64,000 nt of DNA from Contendibacter sp031732755. GTDB taxonomy: Bacteria; Pseudomonadota; Gammaproteobacteria; Competibacterales; Competibacteraceae. Under the pieces are notes generated by a model. That model was not told the DNA's origin. It saw nothing but the letters and a program-made list of their open reading frames with translations, and ran no database searches. Below, in pieces: positions 45,491 to 57,383 of the stretch. Position 1 is the stretch's first letter. Every line of letters starts with the position of its first letter. The stretch lies in the NCBI GenBank assembly GCA_031732755.1, contig JAVMKI010000071.1, positions 12,553-76,552 on the forward strand, given 5' to 3'. A program made the translations under genes and the position numbers.

Positions 45491-46357
45491 ATGCCGTCCG
45501 CGTCTTCCGTGGAAAAAATCGCCCTGATCCACCGCATCCGTGCCTTCCTCCCTACCCTGTTGCTGTACGGCGCGCTGACGGCGGGCGCCGCGCTGACCTT
45601 GCTGCCGTTGCTGTGGATGCTGGCGGCGTCGCTGATGCCCGCTGGCGAAGCCAACCACTATCCGCCGCGCCTGTGGCCGAGCACGGTCACGTTCGAGCAT
45701 TACGCGGCCCTGTTCACCCGCCTCGATCTGGGCCGCTACCTGCTCAACAGCGCCCTGCTGGCCAGCGCGACGACCGTCATTTCGCTATTCATCAACTCCA
45801 TGGCCGGTTACGCTTTCGCCAAGTTCCGGTTCCGCTACCGCGACCGCTTGTTTCAGGGTTTGTTGGCGGCGATGGTGATTCCCGCCCAAGTGGCGATGTT
45901 GCCGCTGTTCCTGCTGCTCAAGCAATTCGGGTTGATCAACACCTATTGGGGCGTGGTCATCCCCGGCATGGCCAGCATCTTCGGCATCTTTCTGATCCGG
46001 CAATACCTGTTGACGATTCCCGACAGCCTGCTGGACGCCGCGCGGCTGGACGGGGCTGACGAATTTCGTATCTATTGGTCGCTGATCCTGCCGCTATGCC
46101 GGCCGATGCTGGTGACGCTCGCGATCTTCACCTTCCTCGGCGTCTGGAACGACTTTATGTGGCCGCTGATCGTGCTCACCGACAGCGCGATGTACACCTT
46201 GCCGGTGGCGTTGGCCAATCTGCTGGGCGAACACGTACAGGATACCGAGCTGATGATGGCCGGTTCGGTGCTGACCGTGCTACCGGTGATGCTGCTGTTC
46301 GTGGCGCTGCAAAAGTATTACATCGCCGGAATCCTGCTGGGGGGGATGAAGGGATAA
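45491..46357 (+). CDS. Sugar ABC transporter permease (MalG/UgpE type)
   Basis: 288 residues, six membrane helices. The EAA loop LLDAARLDGADEFRIYWSLILPLCRPML is at about 180-205, and FLGVWNDFMWPLIVL is typical of MalG-like proteins. The C-terminal GGMKG is the usual ending. It follows the first permease gene by 31 bp. No ATP-binding subunit gene follows; an unlinked MsmK/UgpC-like ATPase is presumably shared. Confidence 0.94.
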   Translation: MPSASSVEKIALIHRIRAFLPTLLLYGALTAGAALTLLPLLWMLAASLMPAGEANHYPPRLWPSTVTFEHYAALFTRLDLGRYLLNSALLASATTVISLFINSMAGYAFAKFRFRYRDRLFQGLLAAMVIPAQVAMLPLFLLLKQFGLINTYWGVVIPGMASIFGIFLIRQYLLTIPDSLLDAARLDGADEFRIYWSLILPLCRPMLVTLAIFTFLGVWNDFMWPLIVLTDSAMYTLPVALANLLGEHVQDTELMMAGSVLTVLPVMLLFVALQKYYIAGILLGGMKG

Positions 46358-46382
46358 GCAAAGCGCTCGACCGCCAGACCAC

Positions 46383-47780
46383 CTACCCCTCATCGCCAAT
46401 CCGGTATTCCTTAAAGCGGCGCTTCAGAGTGGACAGCGGAATGCCCAATTCCCGAGCCACCGCTGCCTTGTTCCCCTGATTACGCTCCAACGCTTCCACG
46501 ATCATGCGCCGTTCCATGTCCCTCAGATGGGTGCGCGCATCCGCCACCGGTTTTTCGGGCTCCGGGACTGGCTCCGGGATCGGCTCCGCGTGCTTGACCG
46601 TGGGGGTGGAAACGGCGGCGGGGTTGATCTGGACCGCGGCGGTGGCCCTGGACAAGCGTAAATCCTCCGGGCGGACTTCTCGCTCGCCACACAGCACCGC
46701 CGCCCGTTCCAGCACGTTGCGCAACTCTCGCACGTTGCCCGGCCAGGAATAACCTTGCAGTGATTCCATGGCCGCCGCCGACAATCGGCACGGCAACTGC
46801 AACCGTTCGCACAGATGGCGGGCAATCAGTGGGATATCTTCACGGATTTCTCGCAGGGCGGGAACTTCAATAGGCACCACCGACAGCCGATAGAACAGAT
46901 CGGCTCGAAACGCGCCCGTTCGGACCATCGCTTCCAAATCGCGGTGGGTGGCGGTCACCACGCGCACGTCCACCCGCAACGGCTTGTCGGAACCGATCGG
47001 CAACACTTCGCGGGTTTCCAGCACCCGCAGCAGCCGGGGTTGCAGGTCCAGCGGCAGTTCGCCGATCTCGTCAATGAACAGCGTCCCGGTATGGGCTTGG
47101 CGGAATGCGCCCTCGCGCGCGCCGGTGGCGCCGGTGAACGCGCCCTTGATGTGACCGAACAGGTCGTTACGCACCATCTCCGGATCGGCCACCGAAGCGT
47201 CGAACACCACCAGTGGCCCTGACCGGCCCGAGAAAGCGTGCAAGGTGCGCGCCACCAGTTCCTTGCCGGCGCCGGATTCGCCGTGCAGATGCACCGTGGT
47301 GGGAGTGGACGCCACCGCCCGAATCAGACCATACAGCTCGCGCATCCGCTCGCTGGACCCGACCAGCTCGCCCAGATGATCCTGGCGGGGCACCGCTACC
47401 TTGCGCTCCTCGGTATGTTGGCGAATCAGCAAGCGCGAGTAACCCAACCGGCATTCGGCATCCGCCGGGATGTAAGCCTCGGTGATGCGTACGTCGTTGA
47501 TGAACGTGCCATTCGTGGAACCCAGATCGCGCAACAACAACCCCGCCGGCGTCATGCGAATCTCGGCGTGCCGACGCGAAACCGCCCGGTCGGTCAGCAC
47601 CACGTCATTGTCCGGCGCTGTCCCAAGGCGCAGGACAGGCAAACCCAGGCTCACCTCCAGAGGGGCGTCCGGTCCACTAACCACCCGCAATTCGATGGCT
47701 TCGAACTGAACCCGCAACTGGGACTGGGATGCCGCGACGATCACTTCGGTGCCATCGCCGAAAAAGGAAGAGGAAGCCAT
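46383..47780 (-). CDS. FHA-domain sigma54-dependent transcriptional activator
   Basis: 465 residues. FHA domain (about 45-115; LRLGTAPDNDVVL, RRHAEI, LGSTNGTFINDV), AAA+ sigma54-interaction domain (about 138-365) with Walker A GESGAGKE, the sigma54 loop GAFTGA, FIDEIGELPLDLQPRLLRVL and the arginine finger region, then a Fis-type HTH at the C terminus (NQGNKAAVARELGIPLSTLKRRFK). FHA domains read phosphothreonine, so input from a Ser/Thr kinase is likely; none is seen in the window. The gene is convergent with the ABC operon and lies downstream of gyrB with no obvious functional link to either. Confidence 0.93.
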   Translation of the reverse strand: MASSSFFGDGTEVIVAASQSQLRVQFEAIELRVVSGPDAPLEVSLGLPVLRLGTAPDNDVVLTDRAVSRRHAEIRMTPAGLLLRDLGSTNGTFINDVRITEAYIPADAECRLGYSRLLIRQHTEERKVAVPRQDHLGELVGSSERMRELYGLIRAVASTPTTVHLHGESGAGKELVARTLHAFSGRSGPLVVFDASVADPEMVRNDLFGHIKGAFTGATGAREGAFRQAHTGTLFIDEIGELPLDLQPRLLRVLETREVLPIGSDKPLRVDVRVVTATHRDLEAMVRTGAFRADLFYRLSVVPIEVPALREIREDIPLIARHLCERLQLPCRLSAAAMESLQGYSWPGNVRELRNVLERAAVLCGEREVRPEDLRLSRATAAVQINPAAVSTPTVKHAEPIPEPVPEPEKPVADARTHLRDMERRMIVEALERNQGNKAAVARELGIPLSTLKRRFKEYRIGDEG

Positions 47781-47878
47781 TGTTTCACCGGAACAGTCGT
47801 TAATTGTTGATTACATCATCCTACCACCTAGTTTGAAGCGAAGGTCCTGAAAAGAGGAAAATCAGGTCGGGCATCCCA

Positions 47879-50287
<2,409 letters not shown>

Positions 50288-50328
50288 AAAACTCCGCTTC
50301 CCGAAATCCGTATGATTAAGGCGCGAAA

Positions 50329-51414
50329 TTATATCACTTCGCAAACTTCGCCGCCCGCGAGACGAAAGGTGCGCGCCTCGCGCCCGGCGGTATCCAGCAG
50401 GCCAGGCTCGATAGCGGTCACGAACAACTGGGCCTCCAAGCCGACCAGCGTCCGCATGACCCGCGCTCGGTTGTCCGGGTCCAACTCGGCCGGCAAATCG
50501 TCGATCAGCAGGATGCAGGCGTCGCCGGCATGACGTCGGTACAGTTCCGCCTGCGCCAGCACCAGCGCGATGACCAGCAGCTTTTGCTGGCCGCGCGACA
50601 GCACCTCCGCCGGCGGTCGGCCAGCGATGCGCGGGATGAAGTCGGCCCGGTGCGGTCCGAGCCGACTATGACCCTGCTGGCGATCCTGGGCGCGGCCCGC
50701 TCGCAACCACGATGCGAAATCGTGTTTAAACGGCTCCAGAGGCCATCCACGGCGATAATCCACCTCGACCGCTACCTCGCCTAGGGTCACCTCCGCCAAG
50801 GGCCTTAAAACGCCTCCTAGGGCCTTACAGAAGGATTCCCGCCAGGGGTCGAGCCGCGCCGCCGCCGCCGCCAGTTCGCCGTCCCAGGCATCCACCACCC
50901 GGTCGACGGCCTGAGTCCGCAACGCGGCGTTGCGGTGACGCAACGCGATGTCGTAGCGCCGCCAGGCGTCGAGGAAACCCGGCTCGGCGTGAAACAGTCC
51001 CCAGTCCATGAAGCGCCGCCGCTGTTTCGGTCCATCCTCCAGCAGGCGGTGGCTGTCGGGATTGAGCAGCAGCACCGGCGCTTGTCTGGCCAGTTCCGCC
51101 AGCGAGCGGGTCGGCGCGCCGCCGATCCGGGCGGTCAACTCGCGGGCGTTGCGTTCGATGCCCACCGGGAACCGCCGACTCTCGCCATCGCGCATCGTCG
51201 CCACGATTCGGAATGCCGTCGCGCCGGTTTGGATCAGTTCACGCGGCTGGCGGGTACGAAAGGAGCGACCGCGCCCCAGCACGTACAGCGCTTCCAGCAG
51301 ACTGGTCTTGCCGGAGGCGTTGGGTCCGATCAGGAGATTCAGCCCAGGCGCGCAGTTCAGGCTGACTTGGCGCAGATTGCGGAACCCGGCGATGTCGAGG
51401 CTGGCGACCCGCAT
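50329..51414 (-). CDS. recF: DNA replication and repair protein RecF
   Basis: 361 residues, an SMC-like ATPase: Walker A GPNASGKTSLLEAL (about 30-43), signature LSRGQQKLLVIALVLAQ and Walker B ILLIDDLPAELD. Loads RecA at gaps with RecO and RecR. MRVASLDIAGFRNL is the standard N terminus. Between dnaN (64 bp upstream) and gyrB. Confidence 0.96.
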   Translation of the reverse strand: MRVASLDIAGFRNLRQVSLNCAPGLNLLIGPNASGKTSLLEALYVLGRGRSFRTRQPRELIQTGATAFRIVATMRDGESRRFPVGIERNARELTARIGGAPTRSLAELARQAPVLLLNPDSHRLLEDGPKQRRRFMDWGLFHAEPGFLDAWRRYDIALRHRNAALRTQAVDRVVDAWDGELAAAAARLDPWRESFCKALGGVLRPLAEVTLGEVAVEVDYRRGWPLEPFKHDFASWLRAGRAQDRQQGHSRLGPHRADFIPRIAGRPPAEVLSRGQQKLLVIALVLAQAELYRRHAGDACILLIDDLPAELDPDNRARVMRTLVGLEAQLFVTAIEPGLLDTAGREARTFRLAGGEVCEVI

Positions 51415-51477
51415 TCCGGCGTCAGACTCCGCGAATCGGCTGGTCGGTCACGGACCACGGACCGTTGGCCACGCGCC

Positions 51478-52578
51478 TCACAGCCGCATCGGCATGATGA
51501 CATGCTTGCCGCCGCCGCCCTCCGCTTCCTCGATCAGGCAACTGCTGCCGGCGTCGGAGAAGGACAGCTTGGCCAGTTCGCCGCCGAGCGCGCCCAGCGC
51601 GTCGAGCAGGTAGCCGCCGTTGAAGCCGATCTCCAGCGGACCACCGCTGTAGTTGATCTCGACTTCTTCCTCGGCCTCTTCCTGGTCGGGATTCTGCGCC
51701 TGGGTCCGCAAAATCCAGTCCTCCAGTTGCAGGCGGATGCCCTGGGTCTTGTCGTTGAGCACCAGGCTGGTGCGGGTCAGGGCGTTGCGCAACGCCAGCC
51801 GGTCGGCGATCACCACCCGGCCACCTTCGCGGGGAATGACGCGCTGGTAGTCCGGGAACTTGCCGTCAATCAGCTTGGAGGTGAAACGGATATCGCCCAT
51901 CGTGACCCGGATGTGGTTGGCGCCCAGCTTGATCAGGGCCTCGGCGTCGCTGTCGGCCAGCAGCCGCAACAGTTCCAGTATTCCCTTGCGCGGCACGATG
52001 ACCTGGCGGGTCTCCGCCACATCGGTTTCGGTGGGCAGTTCCTGAAATGCCAGACGATGGCCATCGGTGGCGACTAGCCGCAACACTCCGGGACCGACCT
52101 CCAACAGCAAGCCGTTGAGGTAATAACGCACGTCCTGCTGGGCCATGGCGAAGTGGGCGCGTTCGATCAGGTTGCGCAGCGCGCCTTGGGACACGCGGAG
52201 ATCCTTTGCGAAGGGTAAATCCTCCAGCGTGGGAAAATCGCTGGCGGGCAAGGTGGCCAAAGTAAAGCGGCTGCGACCACAACGCACCGTCGTCTTGTCG
52301 CCATCCATGCTCAAAGCGACCGTACTGTCTTCCGGCAGGGCGCGCAGGATGTCGTGCAACTTGCGGGCGGGTAGGGTGATCGCGCCCGTGGTTTCGGCGA
52401 GCAGTTCGATGCGGGTGGACAGTTCGACTTCCAGGTCGGTGGCGGTCAGGGTCAATTCCCGTTCTTCCGCTGTCAGCAGTACGTTGGTCAGGATGGGCAA
52501 CGTTTGTCGCCGTTCGACCGCGCCGATGACGTGTTGCAGGGGTTTGAGCAGTTGCTCGCGCTTGGCTTCCAGTTTCAT
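51478..52578 (-). CDS. dnaN: DNA polymerase III beta clamp
   Basis: 366 residues, three-domain sliding clamp: MKLEAKREQLLKPLQHVIGAVERRQTLPIL at the start, GKFPDYQRVIPRE in the middle and the C-terminal MPMRL that forms part of the partner-binding pocket. It ends one of the two flanks of oriC; translation starts 62 bp past the gene-free origin sequence. Confidence 0.97.
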   Translation of the reverse strand: MKLEAKREQLLKPLQHVIGAVERRQTLPILTNVLLTAEERELTLTATDLEVELSTRIELLAETTGAITLPARKLHDILRALPEDSTVALSMDGDKTTVRCGRSRFTLATLPASDFPTLEDLPFAKDLRVSQGALRNLIERAHFAMAQQDVRYYLNGLLLEVGPGVLRLVATDGHRLAFQELPTETDVAETRQVIVPRKGILELLRLLADSDAEALIKLGANHIRVTMGDIRFTSKLIDGKFPDYQRVIPREGGRVVIADRLALRNALTRTSLVLNDKTQGIRLQLEDWILRTQAQNPDQEEAEEEVEINYSGGPLEIGFNGGYLLDALGALGGELAKLSFSDAGSSCLIEEAEGGGGKHVIMPMRL

Positions 52579-52740
52579 GAGGTCTCCGATGCGTCGTAGT
52601 CCTTGGCCCTGGTTTGGGGATATTTCCTAGTAAAGCCAAGGGTCATAAAAAATTAACTGGGCTGGTGTCCTGGTCCTGGAGCCTCCAACAATAACTTCTT
52701 TTAATATTAAAAGATTATTATTATTGGGGAGGCCATTTTC

Positions 52741-53208
52741 TGTGGATAACTTTTTTTTATTTTTTATTATCAATCTGTTAAGTCGATTTTTCCTGTGGAT
52801 AAGTCTGTGGATAAAATGTGGATAAGTCGGTTTTCCTGTGGATAACTTTTTGGCCCGTGAAAAGTTATCCACAGGCTTGGCCGACTTATCCACAGAAATG
52901 GCCGACTTATCCACAGACTTATCCACAGGGTGATCAGCGATGTTTCGCAATATTTTGAGGAAGGTTGAAATGCATGTCGGATTTTTCACGGAGATGAATT
53001 TTAATATTTTGATAAATCTAAAGAATAAATTTGATACTAAAAATTTGCTTTTTTGATAAAAAAATGGCTTCTTGCGGGTGAGAAGATAAAAAATCAATGT
53101 AATATTATATGATTTTTATCGTATTTGTATATTTGATACGATAATTTTGATACTTTCGGGAAAATCGCCGAAAAAAGTTATTCAACTTATCCACAGCACT
53201 TATCCACA
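52741..53208. other. Probable chromosomal origin oriC (DnaA-box cluster and AT-rich tract)
   Basis: The dnaA-dnaN gap holds eleven perfect DnaA boxes (TTATCCACA or its complement). Five point one way at 52741, 52794, 52806, 52817 and 52837; four point the other way at 52865, 52886, 52907 and 52919; two more lie at 53187 and 53200, next to the dnaA stop. Between the two groups a strongly AT-rich stretch (about 52935-53160) with several GATAC/TTGATA motifs would serve as the unwinding element. A perfect 16-bp palindrome CTTTTAATATTAAAAG lies at 52698-52713. I see no gene here. Confidence 0.9.
52817..52894. repeat. Large inverted repeat pairing DnaA boxes
   Basis: Two boxes on each side mirror each other: CCTGTGGATAACTTTT (52835-52850) is the exact complement of AAAAGTTATCCACAGG (52860-52875), and the outer TGTGGATAAGTCGG matches CCGACTTATCCACA. 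The centre is near 52855. Confidence 0.85.
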
Positions 53209-53217
53209 GGCATTTCG

Positions 53218-54570
53218 CTAGTTGGTCAGGGTATTGAGCAAGTTGGTGTAGTCATCCCGGATTTGGGGATTGCCGCGATGGAGTTCGCGAATCTTTCGGC
53301 AGGCGTGCAGCACGGTGGTATGGTCGCGCCCACCGAAGGCTTCGCCGATGTCCGGCAGGCTCAAATCGGTCAATTCCTTGGTCAGCGCCATGGCCATCTG
53401 CCGGGGACGGGACAGGAGCCGCAGCCGACTGTTGGACAACAGGTCGCTGACCGGAATCTTGTAATAGTCCGCCACGGTCTTCTGAATGTTCTCGATGGTG
53501 ACCAGCTTGTCCTGCAAGGTCAGCAGGTCGCTCAACGCCTCCTTGACGAAAGCGATGGTGATGGCTTTGCCGGTGAACTGGGCATTGGCGTACACTCGCC
53601 GCAAGGCGCCTTCCAGCTCGCGGACGTTGGAGCGGATACGTTGAGCGATGAAAAACGCGACTTCGTCGGGCAGGTTGAGCTGAGCCTGTTCCGCCTTGCT
53701 TTTGAGAATCGCCACCCGCGTTTCCAGTTCCGGCGGCTCGATGGCCACGGTCAGCCCGGAACCGAAACGGGATTTCAGACGGTCCTCCAGCCCGGCGACT
53801 TCCTTGGGATAGCGGTCGCAGGTCAGGATGACCTGTTGGCGGCTTTCCAACAGGCTGTTGAAGGTGTAGAAGAATTCCTCCTGCGAGCGCTCCTTGCCCG
53901 CCAGAAATTGCACGTCGTCGATCAGCAGCGCGTCCAATACCCGATAACGCTTTTTGAACTCGTTGATGGCATTGTGTTGCAAGGCGCGCACCATATCGGC
54001 CACGAACTGTTCGGAATGTTGATAGACCACCCGCGCCTCGGAACCGCGCTCGCGCAGCATGTTGCCGACCGCGTGCATCAGATGAGTCTTGCCGAGGCCG
54101 GTGCCACCGTAGATGAACAGGGGGTTGTAGGCCCGGCCGGGGTTCTCGGCGACTTGCAGGCAGGCGGCGCGGGCCAGTTGATTGGAGTTGCCTTCGACGA
54201 ACGTGGCGAAGCTGAAATCCGGATTGAGGTTGCCGCTTTTCAGCAGTTCGGTCGCGTCCAGCGGTTTTTCGCCCGCCGTCTCCGCCGTCGCCGAGGCTTC
54301 CCCGGCTGGAGCCGCCGGCGGAGCGTTGCCGCTGCCGATTTCCAGCAGCACGCGCGGCCGCTGTTCCGGCCGCAGCCGCTCCAGCACGGCTTCGATCTGC
54401 GCCAGATGGTGTTTCCTGATCCAGTCCAGCACGAAGCGGTTGGGCGCCAGCAGACGCAGGGCATTGCCTTCTTCCTGGACGTGTAGTGGACGAATCCAAG
54501 TACTGAGCTGCTGCTCGGTCAACTCGCGTTCCAGGCACTCCAAACAGTCTTTCCACAAGGCATGATCCAC
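53218..54570 (-). CDS. dnaA: Chromosomal replication initiator DnaA
   Basis: 450 residues from a GTG start at 54570, with AGGAGG 8 nt upstream. Domain I (about 1-85), a variable Ala/Glu-rich linker (about 86-125), AAA+ domain III with FIYGGTGLGKTHLMHA and LLIDDVQFLAGKE, and domain IV with GGRDHTTVLHACRKI, the DnaA-box-binding signature. It binds the cluster of boxes immediately downstream of its own stop. Confidence 0.97.
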   Translation of the reverse strand: MDHALWKDCLECLERELTEQQLSTWIRPLHVQEEGNALRLLAPNRFVLDWIRKHHLAQIEAVLERLRPEQRPRVLLEIGSGNAPPAAPAGEASATAETAGEKPLDATELLKSGNLNPDFSFATFVEGNSNQLARAACLQVAENPGRAYNPLFIYGGTGLGKTHLMHAVGNMLRERGSEARVVYQHSEQFVADMVRALQHNAINEFKKRYRVLDALLIDDVQFLAGKERSQEEFFYTFNSLLESRQQVILTCDRYPKEVAGLEDRLKSRFGSGLTVAIEPPELETRVAILKSKAEQAQLNLPDEVAFFIAQRIRSNVRELEGALRRVYANAQFTGKAITIAFVKEALSDLLTLQDKLVTIENIQKTVADYYKIPVSDLLSNSRLRLLSRPRQMAMALTKELTDLSLPDIGEAFGGRDHTTVLHACRKIRELHRGNPQIRDDYTNLLNTLTN

Positions 54571-54812
54571 GGCGCGATCCTCCTTTGAGGGTCTTGGCGT
54601 CGGATGACAGGGGACGCCATACCCGTTGAAAACTTTATCATCCCGGTATGAGGCTGGGTAGCGGCGCGCGCCTGGCGCGGTTGAACCACCCCAGTCGCGC
54701 CGGTAGACTTACCAATCCGCTCGACCACCGCCCGTTTTGCCCCATTGCTCTCCGAAGCTGGCGCGGACCGCCCGATGGTATCTTCTGTGGCTCAGCCCCT
54801 GGGAACGCAATC

Positions 54813-56042
54813 TTGAACGCCGACTTTCAACGCATCAAACGCCTGCCGCCCTACGTCTTCAATATCGTCAACGAGTTGAAGGCCCAAGCCCGCGCTCGTG
54901 GCGAGGACATCATCGATTTCGGCATGGGCAACCCCGACCAACCGACGCCAAGGCATATCGTTGACAAGCTGGTCGAGGTCGCCCAGCGCCATGACACCCA
55001 CCGCTACTCGGTGTCACGCGGCATTCCCCGTCTGCGGCGCGCGATCTGCCACTGGTATCAGACCCGCTACAATGTCGCGCTCGACTTCGAATCCGAGGCG
55101 ATTGTGACCATCGGCTCGAAGGAAGGCCTGGCGCATCTGGCGCTGGCCACCATGGGGCCGGGCGACGCGGTGCTGGTCCCGAGTCCGGCCTATCCGATTC
55201 ATCCCTACGGTTTTGTCATCGCCGGCGCCGACGTTCGCCATGTGCCGCTGATTCCCGGCGTGGATTTCTTCGTGGAGCTGGAGAAAGCGATCAAGGATTC
55301 GTGGCCGCGCCCCAAGATGCTAGTGTTGAACTTCCCAGCCAACCCCACCACGCAATGCGTCGAATTGGAATTCTTCGAGAGAGTGGTGGCCATCGCCCGC
55401 GAGCATGAGATCTGGGTGATTCATGATCTGGCTTACGCGGATCTGGTTTTCGATGGCTATGTCGCGCCTTCGATCCTGCAGGTGCCGGGCGCCAAGGACA
55501 TCGCGGTGGAATCCTTCACCTTGTCCAAGAGTTACAACATGCCCGGCTGGCGGGTGGGCTTCATGTGCGGCAATCCCACCTTGATTGGGGCGCTGGCGCG
55601 GATGAAGTCCTATCTCGACTACGGCATGTTCACCCCGATCCAGGTTGCGGCCATCGCCGCGTTGGAAGGTCCGCAGGAATGCGTCGCCGAGATTTGCGAA
55701 CTGTATCGCAAGCGCCGCGACGTGCTGTGCGACGGCTTGGTGGCGCTGGGCTGGCCGGTGGCGAAGCCCAAAGCCACCATGTTCGTTTGGGCGCCGATCC
55801 CGGAACCGTACCGCCATCTCGGTTCGCTGGAGTTTTGCAAGAAACTGCTGGCCGAGGCCAAGGTGGCGGTTTCGCCCGGCGTCGGCTTCGGCGCGTATGG
55901 CGACGATCATGTGCGCTTCGGTCTGATCGAGAACGAGCATCGTACCCGCCAGGCCTTGCGCGGCATCCGCGAGATGTTGCGGCGGGACGGGCGGGATCAC
56001 TACGCGCCACCATTGGCGTCCGTCGCGGGAGCAGCGGCATGA
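54813..56042 (+). CDS. alaC: Alanine-synthesising aminotransferase AlaC
   Basis: 409 residues from TTG 54813; this gives LNADFQRIKRLPPYVFN in register with AlaC, and no ATG is near. PLP fold I enzyme: HRYSVSRGIPRLRRAI, VTIGSKEGLAHL, HDLAYADLVFDG and the PLP lysine in SFTLSKSYNMPGWRVGF. Forms alanine from pyruvate and glutamate. Its stop overlaps the hom start (ATGA), as in other gammaproteobacteria where alaC precedes hom. Confidence 0.93.
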   Translation: MNADFQRIKRLPPYVFNIVNELKAQARARGEDIIDFGMGNPDQPTPRHIVDKLVEVAQRHDTHRYSVSRGIPRLRRAICHWYQTRYNVALDFESEAIVTIGSKEGLAHLALATMGPGDAVLVPSPAYPIHPYGFVIAGADVRHVPLIPGVDFFVELEKAIKDSWPRPKMLVLNFPANPTTQCVELEFFERVVAIAREHEIWVIHDLAYADLVFDGYVAPSILQVPGAKDIAVESFTLSKSYNMPGWRVGFMCGNPTLIGALARMKSYLDYGMFTPIQVAAIAALEGPQECVAEICELYRKRRDVLCDGLVALGWPVAKPKATMFVWAPIPEPYRHLGSLEFCKKLLAEAKVAVSPGVGFGAYGDDHVRFGLIENEHRTRQALRGIREMLRRDGRDHYAPPLASVAGAAA

Positions 56043-57361
56043 GTGTCTATCCTCCAGTCAAGGTCGGTCTGCTCGGCCTCGGCACGGTCGGCGGTGGCGT
56101 CACCCGGGTACTGGCCCGCAACGCCGGGGAAATCAGTCGTCGCGCTGGCCGCGAGATCCTCATTACCCACGCCGCCGCCCAGAATTTGGCCACCACCACG
56201 GCGAACACCGCTGGGATGAAACTGACCCACGAAGCGCTAGAGGTGGTGGACGATCCCGAGGTCTCGATCATCGTCGAGCTGATGGGGGGCTACGAGCCAG
56301 CACGGAGTCTGGCGCTGCGGGCGCTGGCCAACGGCAAGCATGTGGTCACCGCCAACAAGGCGTTGATCGCCAGGCACGGCAACGAAATCTTCGCCGCCGC
56401 GCGCGCCGCTGGCATGATGGTCGGCTTCGAAGCGGCGGTGGCTGGCGGCATCCCGATCATCAAGGCCCTCCGCGAGGGTTTGGCCGGCAACCGGCTGGAA
56501 TGGGTGGCGGGCATCATCAACGGCACCGCCAACTTCATCCTGACCGAGATGCGCGGCAAGGGTCGCGACTTCCCGGAGGTGTTGGCCGAGGCTCAGGCGC
56601 TGGGCTACGCCGAGGCCGATCCCAGCTTCGATATCGATGGCATCGACGCCGCCCACAAGTTGACCATCCTGGCGTCCATCGCCTTTGGCGTCCCCTTGCA
56701 ATTCGACCAGGTGTACATCGAGGGTATCCGCCACATCACCCGCGACGATGTCGCCTACGCCACCAAATTGGGCTATCGGATCAAACACCTCGGCATTGCC
56801 CGGCGCGATGAAAACGGCGTGCAATTGCGGGTGCATCCGACTTTGATCCCGCAACGCCACTTGTTGGCCAATGTCAATGGCGTGATGAACGCGGTGCTGG
56901 TCAAGGGCGATGCCGTCGGGCAAAGCCTGTTCTACGGGGCCGGCGCGGGCGCCGAACCGACCGCCTCGGCGGTGGTGGCCGACATTATCGACGTGACGCG
57001 CACCCTGACCACCGATCCGGAAAACCGGGTGCCACATCTGGCCTTCCAGCCCGATGCCCTGGAGGATTTGCCAGTCCTGCCCATGGAGAAAGTCGAAACC
57101 GCCTGCTATCTACGCCTGTTGGCGCTGGATCGGCCCGGTGTGCTGGCCGATATCACCCGCATTCTCGCCGACTGCGGCATCAGCATCGAGGCCCTCTTGC
57201 AGAAGGAAGCGCCACCCAGCGCCAGCGTGGTGCCCATCGTGTTGTTGGTCAACCGGGTCCGGGAACAACGGATGAACGAGGCGATAACGGCCATCGAGGC
57301 GTTGGACAGTATCCGCGCGCCGGTCATGCGTGTCCGGCTGGAATATCTCGATTCGGACTGA
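56039..57361 (+). CDS. hom: Homoserine dehydrogenase
   Basis: 440 residues. Reduces aspartate semialdehyde to homoserine for threonine and methionine. N-terminal Rossmann GLLGLGTVGGGV, catalytic region FEAAVAGGIPIIKALREGLAGNR and GYAEADPSFDIDGIDAAHK, and a C-terminal ACT domain (about 355-435; LLALDRPGVLADITRILAD) for feedback by threonine. Monofunctional type. In many relatives thrC follows; here an RpfE-like gene does. Confidence 0.96.
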   Translation: MSVYPPVKVGLLGLGTVGGGVTRVLARNAGEISRRAGREILITHAAAQNLATTTANTAGMKLTHEALEVVDDPEVSIIVELMGGYEPARSLALRALANGKHVVTANKALIARHGNEIFAAARAAGMMVGFEAAVAGGIPIIKALREGLAGNRLEWVAGIINGTANFILTEMRGKGRDFPEVLAEAQALGYAEADPSFDIDGIDAAHKLTILASIAFGVPLQFDQVYIEGIRHITRDDVAYATKLGYRIKHLGIARRDENGVQLRVHPTLIPQRHLLANVNGVMNAVLVKGDAVGQSLFYGAGAGAEPTASAVVADIIDVTRTLTTDPENRVPHLAFQPDALEDLPVLPMEKVETACYLRLLALDRPGVLADITRILADCGISIEALLQKEAPPSASVVPIVLLVNRVREQRMNEAITAIEALDSIRAPVMRVRLEYLDSD

Positions 57362-57383
57362 ACGGCGCGAACGATAGACGATC

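Noticed and set aside
52627..53097. 156-residue open frame (minus) across the origin
   Set aside because: It covers the DnaA-box cluster, is Lys/Asn/Ile-rich from AT content and has no ribosome-binding site or family similarity.
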